The notes beneath the pieces are model-generated. The model saw nothing but the letters and a program-made list of their open reading frames with translations. It was not told where the DNA came from and searched no databases. Position numbers and translations under genes: made by a program. Positions 1-9,377 of a DNA stretch of 64,000 nt are shown here, piece by piece. Each line of letters starts with the position of its first letter. Positions within the stretch are counted from its first letter, which is position 1. This DNA is from Boswellia sacra (Eukaryota; Streptophyta; Magnoliopsida; Sapindales; Burseraceae): positions 361,335-425,334 of the forward strand of contig SNVD02009890.1 in NCBI GenBank assembly GCA_013180625.2, in the 5' to 3' direction.

Positions 1-613
1 AAAATTGTCGACGTAGGTCATGATACATCTTGGTACCACCAGGATGAACAACAAATTTAGAGCGATGAAATTCCTTAAGGATGTCATCTTTACACTGTCT
101 ACTTGATGGAACAAAGATCCTGCCCTTGAATCTTAAACTCTCATCCAAACCAATTGTCTAATCAACACTTCTATCATCGTGTAACACTTGCTCATACAAG
201 GCTCTAGTTTTTAAATCTTAATGTTGTAACTCAATCACTCTATGCATAAGAGACGATTGAGCAACAAGTGTAAAAAGGCGAATTTGATCTCCGTGATCCT
301 CAACCAAGATATCATAATCACGAATAGATTGCAAAATGCTCAATTCTCCTATCAATGCACTAACCATAGCCCTCAACTTTCTACTTAATGCATCAGCCAC
401 CACATTTGCTTTACCTGGGTGATATTAGATAGAGAAATCATAGTCTTTCCAATACTCCATCCATCTTCGTTGTCTCAAGTTCAAGTCTTTTTGGGTGAAA
501 ATGTATTTCAAACTTTTATGATCACAAAAGACTTCAAACCTTTCGCCATATAAATAATGTCGCCAAATTTTCAAAGCATACACTACCGCAGCAAGTTCTA
601 AATCATGCGCTAC
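1..613 (-). pseudogene. Ty3/gypsy pol remnant: RNase H to integrase zinc domain
   Basis: Read on the minus strand, the stretch runs from the RNase H domain ([16 protein letters not shown], then a [15 protein letters not shown] segment near 480-530) through the RNase H/integrase linker (VADALSRKL near 380-400) into the integrase zinc-binding region at 1-90 (HPGGTKMYHDLRRQF). This order is that of plant Ty3/gypsy pol, most like the chromovirus lineages (family knowledge). It is dead: an in-frame stop sits near 425 just before the linker, further stops occur near 215 and 160, and the 5' side of RNase H is cut off at about 613 by a CACTA-like terminus. The rest of integrase would lie outside the window to the left. 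No LTR is visible here. Confidence 0.85.
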
Positions 614-900
614 AAGAAAAAAGACAATAGATGACTGACATTTTATGATAAAAATCATTATATCATATAAGAATGATAGAGTCGTGATAGAATTATGAAC
701 TATCAAAAACTTAATGATGTACAAATGATATATTTTTAATCTATCAAGAATTAATGATAGAATAGTGATAGGAATTAATTCTATCAAAAACTTTATGATA
801 GAAATTTATTATTGACCATGTTTGACCAAATTTTAAATTAATATTTTATTAATTAAAAGCAGAATGTAGCATTTAGTTTTATGGTCAAATAATTTTTTTA
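614..900. mobile_element. CACTA-like transposon end with subterminal repeats
   Basis: The RNase H reading frame stops abruptly at a CTACAAGAAAAAAGAC motif, close to the CACTACAAGAAAA terminus of plant CACTA elements with its first bases altered. The next about 200 bp contain repeated ATGATAG / CTATCAA(A) units in both orientations, as expected of CACTA subterminal repeats. The opposite end was not found, so the element's extent is unknown; the right limit given is where the repeats fade. Confidence 0.45.
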
Positions 901-1402
901 TAAAAATATATATATCACTGCAATAGGAAATGGTGCGTTTAAACCCGAATGCGGGAAAACCTAAAATCAATTTCCTGACTTTGTGCCTTTTCTCTCAGTT
1001 TCCCCCCTTTGCTGCCCTCAAATATGAAATCGATTCGCTGTTCTCTCTCACTTAACCTCCTCACCGTCCTTTGCCGCTCAACGGCCATCACCATAGCCAT
1101 TGATCTCATCAGCCCATCCACCACCATCACCAAGGCCTAACCGCTACTTAAAACAGAAGCTCACCTTGTCGATTCCCCCCACGCCATTGTCTTCTCCATC
1201 ATCAATTGTAACTCTGATGCTGTTGCCTTGCAATCAAACTGTTGAAAGCCGTGTGTGGTTTATCCTCGACTTTGTCTGCACCATAAGTGTGATTGACTGG
1301 GGAACAGTCGACAAAGCGGGTCTGAAGGGGTTGTTAGGCTGTTAATAGGGGTTTTTAGTAGTGAGTATTGGGCAGCAAGGAAAGCAACGATGGAGATGCT
1401 GT
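901..1402. other. Interval with no recognised gene
   Basis: This is a slightly more GC-rich stretch between two CACTA-like ends. Short open frames exist on both strands but none resembles a known protein. It could be interior sequence of the CACTA-like element starting near 613. Confidence 0.4.
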
Positions 1403-1690
1403 CACTATAACAAAAATGACATTTAATATCAGCTTAATAATAGCATTTTAGAGTGAATGCTATAAAAAAGCTTCTATTAATAGCATTTTATAGAAAAATG
1501 CTATGGTTTTTATTTATTATAATTTAATAACAATTTATTCATAACATTATTCTAAGAATGCTGTCATGGAAATTATGTTGATAACATTTACCAAAAAGAA
1601 TGCTATTACAAAATTAGTATTATTAATATTTTAGGAAAATGCTATTAATTATACTATTTTATAGCAATCTTTAAACGTTATCCAAAATTA
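1403..1690. mobile_element. Second CACTA-like end with AATGCTAT subterminal repeats
   Basis: CACTATAACAAAAATGAC at 1403 is followed by many copies of AATGCTAT / ATAGCATT in both orientations up to about 1690. A CACTA pentamer plus dense short subterminal repeats is typical of CACTA/Spm-type termini. It points the same way as the end near 613, so it is a second element or a nested copy. No matching right end was found before 2735. Confidence 0.45.
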
Positions 1691-2734
1691 TAATTTTATA
1701 ATAGTTATAATATTTGTAAACACCCTCTTTCTAATATGTGAAGGGCGCGGACTAAAATTTGGTGCCCGCTAAAATGTTATGTCTGGCATTTAAAACTCTA
1801 ACTGACAAAAAAATTCACGTGAGAAAATAAAAGAAAAAGAAACAGCAAGGACTTTTGTTTCTGGCACTCCCTCATACCTATCTCGGTCTCTTTCCCGAGT
1901 TGCTCTCTCGAAGGTGATATTCTTTCTGCATTTGTTCTCTCCTTGTTTTTCTATTTCCTTCTTCTGCAGCTATCACCACTCTTTAAACCCTCTAATTTTT
2001 CAAATCTTGATGTTTCTTAATCTGGGTATAAGGTAAAACTGCTTGACTAGAGAGATGACGAGACTTTCCTAGCCTCGCAATCGAAGCTTCCTCTAAACCT
2101 ACCCCTCCATTTATCTGTAACACATGTACCTCTGATTTGTTTCATTCAATTCATATATTTTTCTTTTAATTTCAGTAATTTGTGCAATTTCTTTGATTTT
2201 GTTTCAATATGTTAGATTAAGAATGCGATTTGGAATCTGTTTATGAGATTTTTATTTTACGGGTTATTTGTTCCAATGCTAAATGTAGTTTTCACCTAGA
2301 ATGAAATATGTTGTTGTCATCGAGAGAGCTTTCGCCTAGAACGACTTAATATGCGCCCAAAAGGCACTGGGAGAAGCTTTTAGATTGAGTGCTCGTGGTT
2401 CTATTAATGAACCAGTGGGGGATGCCAAACAAGTATTGTCTCATAGTATGTTATTTGGGATCTTTGATAAAAGAATAGTTAGGTTTTTTGGTAGCTTCAA
2501 TTTTATTGGTATTGACAAAACTAAAATGTCACCTGCTAAGTGCTTGATGAAATTACTAGGCAAAATGTCACTTGCATTTTGCATTGAAAATGTGAAACCT
2601 CTGAATTTGTAAATTATATTAGATAATAGTCCGCCTTTTGATTTTATAAAACTTTAGAAAACTGAAAATTAACAACACATCTATTTTGTTTTTGAGTTTT
2701 CATAGGCTTATATATAAAGGTTAGTTACTGCCAT
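1691..2734. other. Uncharacterised interval, possibly transposon interior
   Basis: No recognisable gene. The segment near 1850-2030 is pyrimidine-rich and resembles a plant 5' untranslated region. A short open frame at 2385-2612 (75 codons from a TTG) matches nothing I recognise. It lies between the CACTA-like end at 1403 and the LTR starting at 2735. Confidence 0.35.
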
Positions 2735-4156
2735 TGATAGGTGTCTATTTATGTATTACTTTTATATCAATTCGTCCATGTTTCTTTGCTATATTCCTTG
2801 GTATTTTTATGTTTTTGTGTGGTTTTGTTGTTTGTAGGAGTTTTGGAGCAACTTGCACAAAAATGGAGTAAAACCCTTCATTTTCACCTCTGCTAGTCAG
2901 TGATCTTCTCGGATTTAATTGTATTGATATACAATGAACCCGATGACATATTATATACCGTTGGAAAGCTCTCGAAGTCTATTTTCTGGAGAAATTTACG
3001 GTTTATAAATCCATTCAGTGTACCAAAAGTTGTAATCAAAACAGTGTGAGATGTATAGAAATATAATTCCACAAGCCACTGTAGCATGTATAATACGGGG
3101 CACTGTAGCAAGTCACTGTAGCAGAGTATTTAAACACATTTTAGGGTTTTATTTTCATAACTTGAAGAGGGGAAAACGTGGGAGGAGGCTGCATTTCTGG
3201 ATTTCTCTCATCCCTTGGAGTTCTTGAAGGAGAAAGAAGATTTTGAAAGAGGAGGAACTACAATTCCAAGAAGATTCATCTACAAAGAAGATTTTCAAAG
3301 AATTTGCTAAGTTCTTTCTTTCCTTTTCAATTCTGGAATTTCTCTGTATTGTATTTGTTATTCTGATTGAATATGTGTAACTAAATCTGAATTGGTTGAG
3401 GGTGATTTCAAAGCCCTTGATATGGATTTTGTGAGTTGATTGTGTAAGAAATTGTTATCCAATTCTCTAATTGAAGTTGCTTGTATTTTCCCATATCTAA
3501 TGCTTATGATTGCTTACTGATTGTATTTGGAATGGCCAACTGAATATAATCTGTTGTTGTCTATTGCTAGATTAGAAATCTTGATCCGTAATTGTCATGA
3601 ATTTCCAATCATTAGTAGCAAAATTGTGATCAGAGATTGCAATTGGAAAATACAACCTAGGTTAAATAATCCGAACTTGTGTGATTATTGCTTAGATCAA
3701 CCTATCTTTCTCATCGTAATGCTTCTATTGAATTAAACTTAGAGAGCTTGTTCTAGGTTGTTTAATGGATAGAGATTAAATAAAGAGCTTGTTTTATTTA
3801 ACAACAAAGTAAGGAAGATTGGGATAACAGAGCTTGTTGTTATCTACGGTTGATAACTTCAATGCTGTAATTGGATTACAATTCTATGTTAATTCACAAA
3901 TTCATATCTTGTGGCAGAGAAAGAACCCTTAACCAAGTGTCTCTCATTGATCTTTCATTCAAATTAACTTCTGTTTTGTTATTCTTAATTTGCATTCTTA
4001 TTTCATTTAGTTAATCATTCAACAAAACCCCCCTGTTTAGTTTATTGTTGCTGGAAAATAACAAATTCAATTAGAATCAATCCTCGTGGGAACGATATCT
4101 TACTTATCACTTTATTACTTGTGCGACTAGTATACTTGCTAGTTTCGAACGCATCA
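2735..4156 (+). repeat. 5' LTR of the Athila-like element
   Basis: 1422 bp, bounded by TG...CA. Contains three close CACTGTAGCA units near 3075-3125. The end has the ATCAATCCTCGTGGGAACGA block typical of the U5 side of this group. Confidence 0.93.
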
Positions 4157-4161
4157 AGTTT

Positions 4162-4179
4162 TGGCGCCGTTGCCGGGGA
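4162..4179 (+). other. Primer-binding site, tRNA-Asp type
   Basis: TGGCGCCGTTGCCGGGGA, five bases after the 5' LTR, is the complement of the 3' end of plant tRNA-Asp, the primer used by Athila-type elements. Confidence 0.92.
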
Positions 4180-4232
4180 TTGATTTTCTAATCGATTTGT
4201 TATTTTGTTTTCATTGTTGATTCATATTTTCT

Positions 4233-6175
4233 TTGTTTTTCTTTTCTGATTGTTTGTGTTTAGACAACATGGCAGTAAACTTCTATCAATTCAGTAGCGG
4301 ATTTGAGCCACAAGTACCATGGAGAGTAACTGAGGTAAGCACTCCGAACATTGAACAACAACTTTCTGAGCTAACCTCTCTTGTGGAAAACATGGCTGTA
4401 GGAGATATGCAAAAATCTTATGAATGTGGGATATATTCTACGATGGAGCATCCAATCGACATGTATCCAACTTTACAAGAAGAATATATGGAACAAGCCA
4501 ATGCCATGGGTGGATTTCCAGGACAAACGAGGCAATGGTATGATCCTTTCTCTAGCACTTACAATGCTGGATGGGAAGATCAACATAATTTCAGTTACTG
4601 GAATCATCAACCAATCACTCCAAATGTTATACCAAATCGGCCACAAAGTTTCAATCAACCTAGAGTGCAGCAACCATTTCAAATGCAACCACCACCAATG
4701 CCGCATCCAGCACCGCAACCAGCTTCGCAAAACTCAGGTATTTCTCTCGAAGATATTATGAATGCACTTGCCACTAACACAATGCAATTCCAGCAGGAAA
4801 CTGGGGCAAGTATCCAAAACCTGGCAAATCAAATAGGACAATTGGCTACTAGCATGAGCAAATTCGAGGGCCAAGACTCAGAAAAATTATCTTCCCAAGC
4901 GGTGATCAATCCAGGAGAGACTGTTAGTGCGATAACTTCACAAGGTGGAGAGCAATTAGATATCTTGCCAAGGAAATCACAAACTGATGAAGGAGATGAC
5001 ACCACTTCCACCACGAACATAACATTGACTTCTCAGGTAAATCCTACAACCCTCATTCCTTCATATGTTTCTCCTCCACCTTTTCCTAGTAGATTTGTAA
5101 AATCGAAGAAGAAGGAACAAGAACGGGAAATCTTGGAAACTTTTCGCAAGATCGAGGTAAATATACCACTTCTGGATGCTATCAAGCAATTACCTCGTTA
5201 TGCAAATTTTCTCAAGGAGTTATGCACCAACAAGAGAAAGTGGAAAGGAAATGAGAAGGTAAGTGTGGGGGAAAATGTTTTCAAAAAACTGTTTTAACAA
5301 AGAAAATTACCTCCGAAATACAAAGAAAAATGCCCAAGTAACGTTCACCATTACATGCACCATTGGTAAAACTAGGTTTGAAAGAGCTACGTTAGATTTA
5401 GAAGCATTTATTAACATCATGCCATATTCTATTTATGCTTTTTTTAAATCTTGGACCATTTGCGAAAACTGATATTACCATTCAACTTACCAAAAGTGTT
5501 GTGGAAGATGTGCTTGTGCAGGTGAATCAATTGGTTTTTCCAGCAAACTTCTATGTCCTTGAAATAGAGGATGAGACATCTCCTAATCCAACACCGATTC
5601 TTTTAGGGAGACCATTCTCGAAAACTGCTAGAAACACGATTGATGATCATTATGGCACTTTCACCATGGAGTTTGATGGCAAAGTGATCCGTTTCAGTAT
5701 TTTCGAGGCAATGAGTGAGCACATAGGGACAGAAAATTCCAAAGAACCAAGAAGTTTGATACAAGTGTCCAAAGAAATGGAGGAAGCTATGGCATGCTTA
5801 GATGAGACTATAGCTATAATCACAAACAGGTATGATGTTTCGTACATTGAATTGCCTTTATCTAATGAGAAACTTCTTCCTTCTGTGATGAAAGCCAATA
5901 CCTTAGAGCTTAAGCTACTTCCAGATTATTTGAGGCATGTGTTTTTGGGTGACAAAGATCCTTTGCTAGTTACAATAGAAATGGGCCTTGCACCACTACA
6001 AGAAGAGAAACGCGTCCAAGTACTTAGAGTTCACAAAACAACTATAAAGTGGACGATTGCTAACATCTAAGGCCCAGCCATATGCTTGCACCATTTCTTG
6101 TTCGAAGAAGGATCCAAGCCCACTAGAGAAGCACAGCGGAGATTGGATCCTCCCAGGATGGAACCAACGTCGGGC
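4233..6175 (+). pseudogene. Athila-like gag C-terminus, protease and start of RT
   Basis: The frame from 4233 (first ATG after the PBS at 4269) gives a proline/glutamine-rich gag tail ending in the conserved FPSRFVKSKKKEQEREILET block near 5080-5145. The capsid half expected upstream is absent. Protease follows in another frame near 5320-5690: the active site normally written DLGAS reads DLEAF (aspartate codon 5394-5396), followed by an ILLGRPF block near 5595. A frameshift falls at the T-run near 5440. The linker to RT continues to a stop at 6068-6070, and a scrap of the RT N-terminus (an EGSKPTREAQRRL-like segment) is readable to about 6150. Then the sequence jumps at about 6160-6175 to the post-pol noncoding motif TTGGGAGGCAACCCAA (6198-6213). 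RT, RNase H and integrase are therefore deleted. Confidence 0.88.
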
Positions 6176-6527
6176 TGAGGACGTTAAACCAAGCGCTTAT
6201 TGGGAGGCAACCCAATGTTTTTGAAAAATAAATAAAAGAAAAGAAACGAAAAATAAAATAAGGTAATAATGATCGATTTTTGTGTCTCGAGGAGATTCCT
6301 TTCGTAGGCCATCAAATTGATCAGGTTTTATCTCTCTTTGACATCTGTCTTATTTGTCTTTATTTGTTTTTACTTGTTTTTGATTTTTGTTTGTTATTGT
6401 GTTGTTATCTCTTTTATGTGTTTTTAGTTTCGTTTCTGCTCTTTTCTTTTCCTTCCTTTTGTTTAATTTGATTATTTCGTACTTCGAATTCATTTGTGCA
6501 ACAGCTTGAGAAACATCCAAAGGGGAG
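6176..6527 (+). other. Post-pol noncoding segment of the element
   Basis: Starts with GACGTTAAACCAAGCGCTT followed by TTGGGAGGCAACCCAA, a block found immediately after pol in Athila-type elements (family knowledge). A T-rich spacer follows, with no convincing coding frame. Confidence 0.6.
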
Positions 6528-6599
6528 CTGAAACCATTGCCCGAAGGTTTGAAACGTGCATATCTGGGAGAAGAACAAACTCAATCGCATTATCGGTAA
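6528..6599 (+). pseudogene. Second, displaced protease-RT linker fragment
   Basis: Twenty-three codons from 6528 read KPLPEGLKRAYLGEEQT and end at TAA 6597-6599. This resembles the protease-RT linker of Athila/Tat elements, a counterpart of the linker already present near 5905-5975. A one-base frame change lies just upstream in the AGGGGAG run. RT does not follow. Two linker copies in one element imply that it was assembled from more than one pol-bearing template. Confidence 0.55.
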
Positions 6600-6622
6600 T
6601 ATCTCTCCTTTTCTTCTCTTCA

Positions 6623-7220
6623 ATGGATGTCGATATCTTTCTATCGAACCTTCGTAAATATTTCCCTTCACTTCCTCAAAATGCTGTGTTTAAAATTTAT
6701 AAAGTACGATGACTAGACTTTGGACATTGATGCTCTTAAATGTGCCTGCTGATATCCGATGGCTTATCGAAGCCAAGGTGAGATTCTCCGGTGAGCCGGA
6801 CATTAATCTCGCAAAATACATGCCTGGTCTAGGAAAGAGCTACTACGCCAAGAGGCGAAGAGCGAAGAGGTTACAAGTATGCTATAAATGTGCTAGATAG
6901 AATTGTAACCAGACTTGTCGTTCATTAGGTTTTGCGTCCAGGAATAGAGAAGATAAACTTTCATTATTAAGAATGGTTTGAGTAATGAGTCGCTGGATAA
7001 TGTTTTGTTAACTCTCGAGTCACATTCTTGTGGACTTGTTCAGCGTGAATTGCTTAATCTATGGACCCAATTTCGTGATGAATTGCAGTGTTATAGTCTA
7101 GGGAATCTGACTAAAAACGACCATGTTTGCCAGTTTATAAAAAAACTGGATGGGAAGCAAATCCCCGACTCATAGAAGGCGTTTCAGCCGTTACTGGACG
7201 TAAAACCAGAGGAAGATGTG
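6623..7220 (+). pseudogene. Decayed small basic cysteine-rich reading frame, function unknown
   Basis: Three overlapping pieces look like one former protein of roughly 180 residues. Piece 1 starts at ATG 6623 and stops at 6710-6712. Piece 2 (6709-6900) overlaps it in another frame and ends with a very basic stretch (KSYYAKRRRAKRLQ) followed by CYKCAR. An in-frame stop (6898-6900) then interrupts what reads on as NCNQTC, so the pattern is C-x2-C, stop, C-x3-C, possibly a zinc site. A further stop and frame change near 6970-6978 lead to piece 3 (6978-7175, acidic, with a QFRDELQCY segment). It lies in the element's orientation where RT/integrase or env-like sequence would be expected. The arrangement of a YAKRRRAK-type basic stretch before paired cysteines recalls the small cysteine-rich proteins of some plant RNA viruses such as carlaviruses. 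That is an impression of motif layout only, and a lineage-specific retrotransposon ORF is an equal alternative. Confidence 0.45.
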
Positions 7221-7400
7221 AGCCACAATCACAACTACTTGTATATTTGAATGTGTGTTGTTATTGTCAAATTTTTTTCTTGTTTCGATTGATCTGATTA
7301 TCAATGTTGTTTTTGTGTTTTGTTGTTTGTTGATTTTGTTTGTTTTAATTTCAAGTTTTCTTTTTGACAAACCATATGACTACCCTATGGCATAAGTACA

Positions 7401-7660
7401 CGTGGGAGACAAGTGTGGAGGTTTTGTCAACCTCCACCGAAAGTGTATCTCTATTTTTTATGCTTCACGTGGGAGACAAGTGTGGGGTTTTTGTCAACCC
7501 CCACCGAAAGTGTATCTCCATTTTCCATGCTTCACGTGGGAGACAAGTGTGTAGGTTTTGTCAAACCTCGCCGACAGCATATCTCATTTTTTCAAATCTT
7601 GGGGCGATAAATCTGCATCGAGCAACCCCCACCGAAAGTATGTCCCCATGTTTCAAAATT
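7401..7660 (+). repeat. 67-bp minisatellite, about four units
   Basis: Units start CGTGGGAGACAAGTGTG at 7401, 7468 and 7535 (exact 67-bp spacing), with a diverged fourth unit from about 7602. Each contains a short inverted repeat around TTTTGTCAA and the motif CACCGAAAGT. It lies just upstream of the LOG-like sequence, inside the retrotransposon. Confidence 0.9.
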
Positions 7661-7782
7661 TGAGAGTTTTATGGGTGTATATATACATTCTGCATATTTT
7701 CATATGTCATTCCATAACCTGTCTTGCAATTGAAAAGCATAATATCTAACGTGTCTTACACAAGATTAGAGCACTTGTAGAA

Positions 7783-8432
7783 ATGGAGAAAACACCAATT
7801 CACCGATTCCGCAATATATGCGTATTTTGCGGATCGCAATTTGGTAAAGATGGAGAGTTTACCACAGCAGCTCTTGATCTTGATAGGACATTAGCTGCGA
7901 GGGGTATTAATTTGATTTATGGAGGGGGTAGTCTTGGGTTAATGGGGTGTGTGTCAACATCTGCAACCCTAGGCAGGAGCAAAGTCCTTGGCATTATCCC
8001 TAAACCTTTAGCTGTGCAAGATTTCGTAGGCAACACATTCGGGGAAGAGTTACAGGTCTCTAGCATGCATGAGCGTATTGCACATATGGTTGTTAAGTCC
8101 GATGCATTTATAGCTTGCCTGGTGGTTATGGTACATTAGAGGAGATATTTCAAATCACCTCTTGGGCACAGCTAAACATCCATCGGAAACCCATTGGTTT
8201 GTTAAATGTTAATAATTTTTTTGATGGTTTGTTTTCCTTTCTTGATCAAGCTGTAGAAAAAAATTTCATCTCACCGTCAGCAAGGCAAATGCTGGTTACA
8301 GCTTCAACGGCAGGGGAGTTAATTGACAAACTACAAGAATTCGTCTATTTGCCTGATCCAACAATGGCTCAGATAAATTGGTTTGGAGAAGACAACAAAA
8401 GGCGTCAACTGGATTTAACCCTCCATCTGTAA
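7783..8432 (+). pseudogene. LOG: Intronless LOG-like sequence (cytokinin riboside monophosphate phosphoribohydrolase), frameshifted
   Basis: LOG enzymes release active cytokinin bases from their nucleotides in the cytosol (family knowledge). From ATG 7783 the frame reads ICVFCGSQFG, then NLIYGGGSLGLMG and VLGIIPKPL, the expected LOG order. At about 8117 the frame fails at the signature loop: AFIA is followed by a shifted frame and a stop at 8137-8139. In the next frame the PGGYGTLEEI motif appears at once, then TSWAQLNIHRKPIGLLNV, and the sequence runs to TAA 8430-8432 with an NKRRQLDLTLHL C-terminus. One missing T in the codon before PGGYG explains the break. Total length, about 215 codons, matches full-length LOG, yet plant LOG genes normally contain several introns, so this is a processed copy. 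The usual MHQRKAEMAR segment reads MHERIAHMVV, so several conserved residues have changed. It lies inside the Athila-like element in the same orientation. Confidence 0.9.
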
Positions 8433-9358
8433 TCTCTACTTGCTGGTTTGCTGAGTTTTTGTTTGCTTTCTTTTTAGTGTGTTTATTTGAGATTTTTCAT
8501 GTCATTTTTTTTGAGTTTTTTCAGGTTATTTCTTTCGTCCCAGGTAATATTTTCTAATCTCGATTTTTAGAGTGGTGGCTTAAAAAGTTTAATTCCTCTT
8601 GAAACGCATTCTGGATCTCTTCAATCCATAATGGCTGAATAAGGAGGCTAACTTCTAACTTTTTAGACCCATTCTAACTGACTTGTTTTTGTTTGCTGGC
8701 TTGTTGGACTTTGTTATTTTATGAGTAAGTTTAGTTTTATGTAATTTAGAGTTGTTATGTGTTTTAGTCTTTATCAGTTTCGATTCAAAAAAAATTGTGG
8801 AAAAAACTTGAGAATGGCAGAATATGGGGTTTCTTTAACCCTTGAAACGCATTCTCTCTAAATAAATCTGTAGTTTGTTTATTTCATGTTATTTGAAGTG
8901 TCTTGTTTCTTGTTTTGTTCCTTCATAATAAAGGTATATAGGCTGAAAACCTTAAGTCTGCGGGCTACTGGTCCTAAGGATTGTTGAAATATACAATCTT
9001 GACTCAGGTGTAACAACGCCACGTACCTCTTTTCTTGCTTTTTGTGGGTCGATGATAAGATAATGATTGAATTAAGAATAACTCTTGGAAAATGATAAAT
9101 GATGCATGGATCTGTGTGCTTGAAATGTTTATTGGTTTTCACTTTGCTTTTGATTCCTTGCTCAACATTGAGCACTGAGCTATTATCACTGAGTTATTTG
9201 TTCACTTAGAGAAAGTTTATGTAATTCAAATATTTCTTCAGATTTCAATGAATTCTAGAACTTGTTTGATGGTCACTCGAGGTGAAATCCTAGACTGTGC
9301 AACATTGGGGAAATGATTTAGGCCATCTTTGGACCGTTTGAGCCTTAATAGCCAACCT
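8433..9358 (+). other. Noncoding 3' part of the Athila-like element
   Basis: No gene seen. The phrase CTTGAAACGCATTCT occurs twice (near 8600 and 8840), each in a similar context, so this may be an old local duplication. T-rich and otherwise featureless. Confidence 0.5.
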
Positions 9359-9377
9359 AGATGTGTATAAGAGACAG
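9359..9377 (+). other. Perfect Tn5/Nextera mosaic-end sequence (probable assembly artefact)
   Basis: AGATGTGTATAAGAGACAG is the exact 19-bp synthetic Tn5 mosaic end used in tagmentation libraries. It is flanked by two copies of AGCCTTAATAGCC (9341-9353 and 9378-9390), so a short genomic segment is repeated on both sides of the adapter. The 9-bp direct repeat of a real Tn5 insertion is not present at the junctions. A chimeric read that entered the assembly is the simplest explanation. Confidence 0.93.

Noticed and set aside
2385..2612. 75-codon open frame upstream of the Athila-like LTR
   Set aside because: Starts at TTG, no similarity recognised, lies in probable transposon interior.
7364..7663. 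Open frames across the minisatellite
   Set aside because: Repeat units without stops give long frames in several phases; not evidence of a protein.
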